DNA from: Kibdelosporangium aridum
GTDB taxonomy: Bacteria > Actinomycetota > Actinomycetes > Mycobacteriales > Pseudonocardiaceae
DNA: 64,000 nucleotides
Reading direction: 5' to 3'
NCBI RefSeq assembly: GCF_900176515.1
Contig: NZ_FWXV01000003.1
Coordinates: forward strand, 372,001-436,000
Shown here: piece after piece, positions 32,402-38,405 of the stretch
How the letters are laid out: the number at the start of each line of letters is the position of its first letter
How positions within the stretch are numbered: position 1 is the stretch's first letter
Notes under the pieces: model-generated
The model's input: only the letters and a program-made list of their open reading frames with translations
What the model was told of the DNA's origin: nothing
Databases searched by the model: none
Program-made: the position numbers and the translations under genes

Positions 32402-32661
32402 AGCCGCTCCATGTACCTCTGCCACAGGCTCACCGTCACGGTGTGATCGCCTGTTCCGAACAATTCACCGGCGGTGAACCGGACTGCGTAAACCGTCTCC
32501 GCCGGCGCGGAAAACCCCCGTACGACGTCGTCGGGAACCGGATGAGCGCCCTGATTTCCCACGATCGTGCCGACCGCGCCCCGGATGTAGGACGGCAGGC
32601 GGGTGTGGTGCGGCGGATCGACGCTCTTGGCCCGGACCCGGTCACCGGTCGTGAACGTCAT
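32398..32661 (-). CDS. Nitrile hydratase beta subunit, C-terminal half as separate gene
   Basis: 87 residues from the ATG at 32661, with GGAGGAGCTGG immediately upstream. It matches only the C-terminal domain of nitrile hydratase beta subunits: FTTGDRVRAKSV, HTRLPSYIRGAVGTI, a VYAVRFTAGELFG close. The start lies 20 bases inside the end of the gene for the N-terminal half. Equivalent free-standing proteins are the alpha subunit of thiocyanate hydrolase and one of the small subunits of toyocamycin nitrile hydratase. It should contact the metal centre of the alpha subunit. Confidence 0.85.
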   Translation of the reverse strand: MTFTTGDRVRAKSVDPPHHTRLPSYIRGAVGTIVGNQGAHPVPDDVVRGFSAPAETVYAVRFTAGELFGTGDHTVTVSLWQRYMERL

Positions 32662-32935
32662 CCAGCTCCTCCTCGGTGAACACACCCTTCTCGATCAGGA
32701 GTGTGCGAATCGCCAAAAACCACCGCTCGTAGTAGGACGCCGCCAGGTACTGGCTGGGTGACAGGCGTTCGATCGCATCGCGGAACTCGTCGAGCTGATA
32801 GATCCCGTGCCGGATCAGCGCACCGTTGAGGGCGAAGACGTGTGCCTCCCAGTCCGCATGAAAGGGCGGCTCGTCCTGGTCGGCTTCGATCATGCCGAAC
32901 CCCTGCACACCGCCCACATCGTTGATCCGGCTCAT
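32642..32935 (-). CDS. Nitrile hydratase beta subunit, N-terminal half as separate gene
   Basis: 97 residues from an ATG with no strong ribosome-binding site, possibly leaderless. The start INDVGGVQGFG, then DEPPFHADWEAHVFALNGAL and YYERWFLAIRTLLIEKG, is the N-terminal domain of nitrile hydratase beta subunits, which then ends at EEELDDVHDR instead of continuing. Its 3' end overlaps the next gene by 20 bases in another frame. The order N-half, C-half, alpha equals the scnB-scnA-scnC order of thiocyanate hydrolase. A simple frameshift is unlikely because both halves have separate, well-formed ends and a proper ribosome-binding site. Confidence 0.85.
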   Translation of the reverse strand: MSRINDVGGVQGFGMIEADQDEPPFHADWEAHVFALNGALIRHGIYQLDEFRDAIERLSPSQYLAASYYERWFLAIRTLLIEKGVFTEEELDDVHDR

Positions 32936-33002
32936 GATCCGATGTTAACTCTGGGAACAAGACCTCACGCCTAATTCGCAGTCACTGGGTTACCCTCAGT
33001 TC

Positions 33003-33188
33003 ATGCAGACCAGGTCACGGCTGAAAGAGGCGTTGACGCTCACCGCCGTGCTCTGCTTCATCTACACGGTCGCGATCTTCTTCACCGCGCTCGGCGGCAA
33101 AGTCGACTACGTGTACGCCTGGATCACCGGGCCGGTCGCGATGGTCATCGGGCTTGCCCTGATTTTCCGCTGCCGGCCAGGCGGCTGA
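33003..33188 (+). CDS. Small two-helix membrane protein
   Basis: 61 residues. A basic N-terminus (QTRSRLKEA) precedes two membrane helices (about 10-30 and 37-55) joined by a short loop with GGKVDYVYAW, then a basic tail (FRCRPGG). The coding bias is strongly actinobacterial. No family recognised. It lies 27 bases upstream of a potassium channel gene on the same strand, so the two may be co-transcribed. Confidence 0.6.
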   Translation: MQTRSRLKEALTLTAVLCFIYTVAIFFTALGGKVDYVYAWITGPVAMVIGLALIFRCRPGG

Positions 33189-33215
33189 GGCCCCGATCGC
33201 GGTTACAGTGTCGCG

Positions 33216-33968
33216 GTGACCGAGCAGCGACTGTCCAATTGGGAACGGCGAACCGAGTGGCCGCTGAGCGCACTCGCCGTGGCGTTCCTTGTCGCATATG
33301 CCTGGCAGGTACTGCATGTCAGTGCGCCGGCAGGCGTGCATCTCGGACTGGAGATCACGCTCTGGGTGATCTGGTTGGTATTCGCTGCCGACTACGTGAC
33401 CCGGTTGATCCTCGCCGAGCGGAAACTGCGGTTCATCTGGCGTCACCTGTTCGATTTGGTCGCGGTGGCGCTGCCGATGGTCCGGCAATTGCGGGTACTG
33501 CGGATTGTCACGGTTTTGCGGGTGCTCAACCGCAGGGCGTCGACGGCTTTTCGTGGCCGGGTGGCGATTTATGTCGCCATGGTGACCGTACTGGTCAGTT
33601 TCGCCGCGGCGCTCGCCGTGCTGGACGCCGAACGGGCCAATCCGGACGCCGGGATCGACTCGTTCCCGAAAGCCTTGTGGTGGACGCTGACCACGATCTC
33701 GACGGTCGGGTACGGCGATGTCTATCCGACCACGTGGGAAGGCAGGCTGGTCGCGGCCGCCCTGATGATCGGCGGAATCGCGTTGCTCGGTGTGATCACC
33801 GGAATGATCGCGTCCTGGCTGCTGGAACGAATTCAGCAAAGCGAGGCGACAGTGCAGCAGGAAACCGACGAACTGCACGTCGAACTGGTCACGCTGCGCG
33901 AGGAGGTCCGCCGGTTGCGCGAGGAGCTGGCCAATCAGGGCTCCAGTCCACCGCGGGCGATGAGCTGA
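33216..33968 (+). CDS. Voltage-gated-like potassium channel
   Basis: 250 residues from a GTG. Six membrane helices: S1 (about 15-33), S2 (43-65), S3 (76-88), an S4-like helix with Arg at 90, 93, 96, 102, 106 and 107, S5 (116-137) and S6 (176-200). The pore loop holds the K+ selectivity filter TVGYGD at 163-168. A C-terminal coiled coil (about 204-240) probably tetramerises the channel. The layout matches KvAP-type prokaryotic channels. Substrate K+ is well supported by the filter. It overlaps the convergent acyl-CoA dehydrogenase by 34 bases. Confidence 0.9.
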   Translation: MTEQRLSNWERRTEWPLSALAVAFLVAYAWQVLHVSAPAGVHLGLEITLWVIWLVFAADYVTRLILAERKLRFIWRHLFDLVAVALPMVRQLRVLRIVTVLRVLNRRASTAFRGRVAIYVAMVTVLVSFAAALAVLDAERANPDAGIDSFPKALWWTLTTISTVGYGDVYPTTWEGRLVAAALMIGGIALLGVITGMIASWLLERIQQSEATVQQETDELHVELVTLREEVRRLREELANQGSSPPRAMS

Positions 33969-35092
33969 CGCACGATCACGTTGCGTTGGATCTCGTTGGT
34001 GCCCTCGCCCACGATCATCAGTGGCGCGTCCCGGAAATACCGCTCCACGTCGAATTCGGTGGAGTACCCGTACCCGCCGTGAATGCGGACCGCGGTCAAC
34101 GCGATCTGCATCGCGGTCTCCGACGCGAACAGCTTCGCCATTCCGGCTTCCATGTCCACCCGGCGGCCCGCGTCGGCCTCCCGTGCCGCGTGCAGGGTCA
34201 GTTGACGCGCCGCGGACAACGACGTGGCCATGTCGGCCAGGTAGTTGCCGATGGACTGGTGCTGCCAGATCGGTTTGCCGAACGACTCCCGGCTTTGCGC
34301 GTACGCCAGTGAATCCTCCAGCGCGGCCCGGCCGACCCCGAGCGCCCGCGCGGCCACCTGCAGCCTGCCGGTCTCCAGCCCGGACATCATCTGGGCGAAC
34401 CCATGGCCTTCCACACCACCGAGAACGGCGGCCAACGGCGCCCGGTAGTCCTCAAAGGACAGTTCACAGCTCTCGACGCCCTTGTAGCCGAGCTTCGGCA
34501 GATCGCGGGACACGGTCAGGCCAGGACCGTGTTCGGCCAGCAGGATCGAGATGCCTTGGTGTGCCGGTCGCGCGTCGGGATCTGTCTTGCACAGCAAGGC
34601 GATGAGCCTTGAGCGGCGGGAGTTCGTGATCCACGTCTTCGATCCGTTGACGACGTAGCCGTCAGCGGATTTGCGGGCCACCGTGCGCATGGCTTGCAGA
34701 TCTGACCCGCCGCCGGGTTCGGTCAGCGCCATCGTCGCACGGACCTCGCCCGTGGCCATCCGCGGCAAATAGTGCTGTTTCTGCTCAGGTGTCCCGAATT
34801 TGAGCAGGAGCTTGCAGACGACCGTGTGCCCGCCCATCGCGCCTGCCAGGCTCATCCAGCCACGCGCCAGCTCCTCGGTGATCAGCACGTAGCACGGCGT
34901 CGAGACCGGAGTGCCGCCGTACTCCTCGGGGACGGCCAGGCCGAAGATGCCCAGTTCCTTCATCCGCTCGATCAACGCCTCGGGGTAGGTGTCGGCGTGT
35001 TCGAGCTCGCGGACGACCGGTTTGACGTCTTTGTCGACGAACTGTCTGACAGTCCGGACAATGAACTGTTCGTCGTCGGACAGCGTGGTCAT
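33935..35092 (-). CDS. Acyl-CoA dehydrogenase
   Basis: 385 residues; start codon overlaps the stop of the CoA-transferase gene (ATGA). It has the three-domain ACAD layout: N-terminal helical domain with FGLAVPEEYGG, FAD-contacting ATMALTEPGGGSD and WITNSRRS in the middle beta domain, and C-terminal helices with IHGGYGYSTEFDVERYFRDAP. The catalytic base is Glu363 in VGEGTNEIQR. It should oxidise an acyl-CoA to the enoyl-CoA with electron-transfer flavoprotein as acceptor. Coupling to a CoA-transferase suggests the two act in sequence: CoA loading, then desaturation. Whether the substrate relates to the upstream RiPP genes or to free acids is open. Confidence 0.9.
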   Translation of the reverse strand: MTTLSDDEQFIVRTVRQFVDKDVKPVVRELEHADTYPEALIERMKELGIFGLAVPEEYGGTPVSTPCYVLITEELARGWMSLAGAMGGHTVVCKLLLKFGTPEQKQHYLPRMATGEVRATMALTEPGGGSDLQAMRTVARKSADGYVVNGSKTWITNSRRSRLIALLCKTDPDARPAHQGISILLAEHGPGLTVSRDLPKLGYKGVESCELSFEDYRAPLAAVLGGVEGHGFAQMMSGLETGRLQVAARALGVGRAALEDSLAYAQSRESFGKPIWQHQSIGNYLADMATSLSAARQLTLHAAREADAGRRVDMEAGMAKLFASETAMQIALTAVRIHGGYGYSTEFDVERYFRDAPLMIVGEGTNEIQRNVIVRQLIARGGLEP

Positions 35093-36255
35093 ACGATCTC
35101 CTCGGCCCGCAACTGCTGGATGTCGCTCGCGCTGTAGCCCAGCGTGCCAAGGATCTGGTCGGTGTGCTCGCCGACATCCGGCACCGGATCCATTCGTGCG
35201 GCGATCCCGTCGAGCTTCGCGGGCGGCGGCAACGCCGTCATCGACCCGCCGGGGATGCCGACATCCTGCCAGCGCCCGGCGAGCACCGGGTGGTCAAGGA
35301 ACTCCTGTACCGAATTGACCCCGGCGTTCGCGATGCCCGCTTTGTCCAGCAGGGCCATGACCTCGGTGCTGTCGATCTCATTGAATCGTTGCGCGACAAT
35401 GGCGTTGACTTCGTCGCGGTGCTCGACCCGCGCCGACCCGGTGGCGTACCGCGGGTCGTCGACAAGCTCGGGCCGGTCAAGGAACTGCTCGCACAACGAG
35501 ATCCATTCGCGCTCGTTCTGGATGGAGAACAACACGTCCTTGCCGTCGGCCGCAGTGTAGGCGCCGTACGGGGAAATAGTGGCGTGTTGCGTACCGACTC
35601 GAGGTGGTTGTGTTCCGCTGTAACGGGTGTAGTACGCGGGCTGCCCCATCCACTCGGCCAGAGCGTCGAACAGCGTCACGTCCACCGAACGGGCTTTTCC
35701 TGTCATGGCACGGGTGTAGAGCGCGGTGAGGATTCCCGAGTACGCGTACATCCCGGCCGCGATGTCCGCAACGGACACTCCGACGCGTGCGGCTCCCTCA
35801 GGCGTTCCCGTCAATGACACGAGCCCGGTTTGGCACTGCACAAGAAGGTCGTACGCTTTGCGATCCGCCCATGGTTCGCCGTACCCGGAAATCGTGCACG
35901 TGATGAGCTTCTCGTACGTCAGGCTGTCCTTGTCCAAGCCGAGCCTCGCCGCGGCCCCAGGGGCGAGGTTCTGTACGAAGACGTCCGCGCCTGCCAGCAG
36001 CCGGTGCAGGATTTCCCTGCCGCGCCCGGATTTCAGGTCGAGCGTGAGCGATTCCTTCGACCGGTTCAGCCATACGAAGTAGCTGGATTGGCCGTGCACT
36101 GTGGTGTCGTAGCGGCGGGCGAAATCGCCGCCGCCCGGACGTTCCACTTTGATCACCCGGGCACCGAGATCGGCCAGTTGCCGGGTGGCGAACGGCGCGG
36201 CCACAGCCTGCTCAAGGCTGACGACGGTGACACCGGCGAGCGGAAGATCAGTCAC
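35089..36255 (-). CDS. Family III CoA-transferase (CaiB/BaiF)
   Basis: 388 residues. The N-terminus LAGVTVVSLEQAVAAPFATRQLADLGARVIKVE is typical of the family, and Asp164 in VSVADIAAGMYA corresponds to the Asp that forms the covalent glutamyl/aspartyl-CoA intermediate in formyl-CoA transferase. It moves CoA between carboxylic acids; donor and acceptor cannot be predicted. It starts 36 bases after the radical-SAM gene and overlaps the acyl-CoA dehydrogenase gene by 4 bases, so all appear to be in one leftward operon. Confidence 0.9.
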   Translation of the reverse strand: MTDLPLAGVTVVSLEQAVAAPFATRQLADLGARVIKVERPGGGDFARRYDTTVHGQSSYFVWLNRSKESLTLDLKSGRGREILHRLLAGADVFVQNLAPGAAARLGLDKDSLTYEKLITCTISGYGEPWADRKAYDLLVQCQTGLVSLTGTPEGAARVGVSVADIAAGMYAYSGILTALYTRAMTGKARSVDVTLFDALAEWMGQPAYYTRYSGTQPPRVGTQHATISPYGAYTAADGKDVLFSIQNEREWISLCEQFLDRPELVDDPRYATGSARVEHRDEVNAIVAQRFNEIDSTEVMALLDKAGIANAGVNSVQEFLDHPVLAGRWQDVGIPGGSMTALPPPAKLDGIAARMDPVPDVGEHTDQILGTLGYSASDIQQLRAEEIV

Positions 36256-36277
36256 TCCGCTACTTTAACTGCCCCCC

Positions 36278-36301
36278 AGTCATCGATACAGTCATCGATA
36301 C
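36278..36301. repeat. 12-bp tandem duplication at the end of the radical-SAM gene
   Basis: AGTCATCGATAC is repeated perfectly at 36278-36289 and 36290-36301. It spans the stop codon of the radical-SAM gene; the copy beyond the stop would reproduce the same TATCGATGA ending. It looks like a slippage duplication rather than an operator. Confidence 0.5.
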
Positions 36302-38097
36302 CGCGTTGCAGGCAGGGCGAGTGAAACGGCCAGCGACTCGTCGAGGAACATCAGGCCGCGCTCCTCGAACTGGGCGAACGCGTCCTCGATCGCCCGCACC
36401 GGCACGTCGAGACCGAGCTTGTTCCTGACTGCCGACGCGGTCGTCGGCCGGTCACTGCACGCCAGGTAGATGCGCGCGAGTGTGTCGCGGAATGTGTACG
36501 TTCCCTCGCGGCCTTCGTGCCTGCCGTCGTAGATCCGCAGGTATCCCGGCGACGACCAGTAGGTCAGCATCGGCCGCTGTTTCGCTTCCCAGCGATCGCT
36601 CCACATGGCCACTTCACTGGCCAGGTCGGCATAGGTCTCGGCGGGCAGCGCGTCATCCATTTCGTATTCGAAGAAGTACGCGACCTTATCGAGGTCGACT
36701 GTCTTCGGGTACACGTACTGGTAGCTGCGTTCCGGTGCCCGGTGCCGCATCGTGAACCGGGTGTACATCGGGCTGAACCGCTCCAACCAGACACGTGCGG
36801 CACCGACGGGCGGCTGCAGGTGAACGAGGTTCGGGACAACGGCCGCTTGCTTGGCGTAGTCATCGGCGGTCTCGCCGGGAAATCCCCACAGGATGTTCCA
36901 GCCGACATCGATCCCGTAATACCGCGCCCAGCGCAGGAGGTTGACGTTCTGCGCGGCCCTGACGCCCTTGTCCATCAAGCGGAGAACGTGGGAGCTCAAC
37001 GATTCCAGGCCTGGCTGCAAGTGCGTGACACCACCCGCGGCGAGGAGCTTGAGCTGGGCGCGGGTCAGGTTCGCTTTGACCTCGTAGAAGAACTCGTAGT
37101 CCGAACCGCTGTCGACGACCGCCGGGAAGACTTCCTTGAGATAGCGCGGGTCCATGATGTTGTCGACGGCTTCGAACCGGAACACGCCGTATCGCCGTGC
37201 CTGCGTGGCCAGTTCGGCCAGCACCCGCTCCGGCGACTTGGCGCGGAACTTCATCGTCGTGCCGTTGAGACCGCAGAACGTGCAATGGTGTTTGGCTCCC
37301 CACCAGCAGCCACGGGCCGACTCGAACGGAAGCCATACGACCTCGGGCAGCAGACCGGCTTTTTCGGCTCGCTGGAAGTACTCGTCGTACACCGGCACGG
37401 GTGTCTCGTCGAGTACTTCAAGGGGCGGCTCCGCGGGAGTCGCGCCGTGTCGACTTGCGACACCTGGCACTGCCAATGGATCAGTACCGTCGGCCAATGC
37501 CTTGAGCAGCCGGGGAAACGCGGTGTCGCCTTCGCCGATCACGGCGTAGTCGACGCAGTCGACCGACCGCACGAGCTCCAGGCCCATCTCACCGTCGAAA
37601 TTGGCCCCGCCGAAGACGGTGACAATGCCCGGAAAGCGCTCCTTCAACCGTCGTGCCAAGGCGAACGACGCGGTGTTCTGCTGGAACGTACAGCTGAACC
37701 CGACGACTTGGACTTCGTGCCAGGGAAATCCCCCGACCAGGTCGTCGAGGAACGCAGGCACATCATCATCGCGAGTCCGCGTCAGCCGGTCGCGGACGCG
37801 CCCATCATCCGCCAAATAGGACAGTTCGGCCGCGAATTCGTCGGCGAGCAGGGCATCTTGATCAGGCGCGTCCGCGCCGAACGCCTCGACCGAGAACAAC
37901 CAGTCGCCGATCATCCGGCCACGCATGTCCGCGAGCGCCTGGTAGTACTCGGTCCCGACGCGTGCGGCGAAATCCAGGTTGGCGTGCACCGTACGCACCG
38001 GGAAGCCGTTCGCCTCGCCGATCGCCCGCAGCAGTCCCAGTTGGATGGACGGGCGATCGACGTGCATGAACGGCATCGAGACGAGAGCCGTGTGCAT
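36292..38097 (-). CDS. B12-binding radical SAM RiPP maturase (RiPP maturation radical SAM protein 1 type)
   Basis: 601 residues, starting 2 bases after the candidate precursor gene. An N-terminal cobalamin-binding-like domain (about 1-215, with VVGFSCTFQQN, GIVTVFGGANFDGEMG and DYAVIGEGDTAFPRLL) precedes the radical SAM domain. The iron-sulfur cluster cysteines are Cys264, Cys272 and Cys275 in RGCWWGAKHHCTFCGLNG, a CX7CX2C pattern characteristic of this RiPP maturase family instead of CX3CX2C. Later landmarks are FEAVDNIMDPRYL, LQPGLESLSSHVLRLMDKG and NILWGFPGET. A C-terminal winged-helix-like region may bind the leader. The expected reaction is radical modification, possibly C-methylation, of the neighbouring peptide. 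Confidence 0.9.
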   Translation of the reverse strand: MHTALVSMPFMHVDRPSIQLGLLRAIGEANGFPVRTVHANLDFAARVGTEYYQALADMRGRMIGDWLFSVEAFGADAPDQDALLADEFAAELSYLADDGRVRDRLTRTRDDDVPAFLDDLVGGFPWHEVQVVGFSCTFQQNTASFALARRLKERFPGIVTVFGGANFDGEMGLELVRSVDCVDYAVIGEGDTAFPRLLKALADGTDPLAVPGVASRHGATPAEPPLEVLDETPVPVYDEYFQRAEKAGLLPEVVWLPFESARGCWWGAKHHCTFCGLNGTTMKFRAKSPERVLAELATQARRYGVFRFEAVDNIMDPRYLKEVFPAVVDSGSDYEFFYEVKANLTRAQLKLLAAGGVTHLQPGLESLSSHVLRLMDKGVRAAQNVNLLRWARYYGIDVGWNILWGFPGETADDYAKQAAVVPNLVHLQPPVGAARVWLERFSPMYTRFTMRHRAPERSYQYVYPKTVDLDKVAYFFEYEMDDALPAETYADLASEVAMWSDRWEAKQRPMLTYWSSPGYLRIYDGRHEGREGTYTFRDTLARIYLACSDRPTTASAVRNKLGLDVPVRAIEDAFAQFEERGLMFLDESLAVSLALPATRYR

Positions 38098-38099
38098 GA

Positions 38100-38372
38100 C
38101 TACGGCTTGACGTATCTCGTGCAGTACTTGCCGCAGACGAGAGGATCGTCGTACCCGCCGCTCTCATAGCTGATGGTCAGCTGCGTCTTCCCGCCGCGGA
38201 AGGCCTCACCGAACTCGGTGGCGTAGGACTGGAAGCTGTTCATGATCGTCTCGGCCGCGCCGGTGAGCATCTTGTCGAACAGCAACCGGTCCTTGTCCGG
38301 CAGTTCTCGAGCGAACTTGTCGATCTCCGGCAGCAGGGCGGCGAAATCCTGTGCGCTGGTGGCGTCGTCCAT
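38100..38372 (-). CDS. Candidate RiPP precursor peptide
   Basis: 90 residues, between the SARP gene (33-base gap) and the radical-SAM maturase gene (2-base gap). Residues 1-60 are acidic and helical (EIDKFARELPDKDRLLFDKML, then AAETIMNSF), like a leader. The last 25 residues change character: GGKTQLTISYESGGYDDPLVC through CTRYVKP, with Gly, two Cys (79, 83), several Tyr, Lys and Arg. That tail is a plausible core. Nothing in it resembles a nitrile-hydratase-type or Nif11-type leader. The product and cleavage site are unknown; no protease or exporter gene is adjacent. Confidence 0.65.
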   Translation of the reverse strand: MDDATSAQDFAALLPEIDKFARELPDKDRLLFDKMLTGAAETIMNSFQSYATEFGEAFRGGKTQLTISYESGGYDDPLVCGKYCTRYVKP

Positions 38373-38405
38373 CTCTCCCCTTCGTGGTGGTTATCCCAGT
38401 GGTGG

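Noticed and set aside
32642-32661. Split beta subunit as a frameshifted pseudogene
   Set aside because: The C-half has a strong ribosome-binding site and its own ATG, and the same gene split is known in thiocyanate hydrolase and toyocamycin nitrile hydratase.
31811-38372. Idea that the nitrile hydratase alpha gene is a nitrile-hydratase-leader (NHLP) RiPP precursor for the nearby maturase
   Set aside because: The protein keeps the full metal-binding VCTLCSC claw and has beta-subunit partners in the same operon, so it is a real enzyme. The candidate precursor next to the maturase has no NHLP-like leader.
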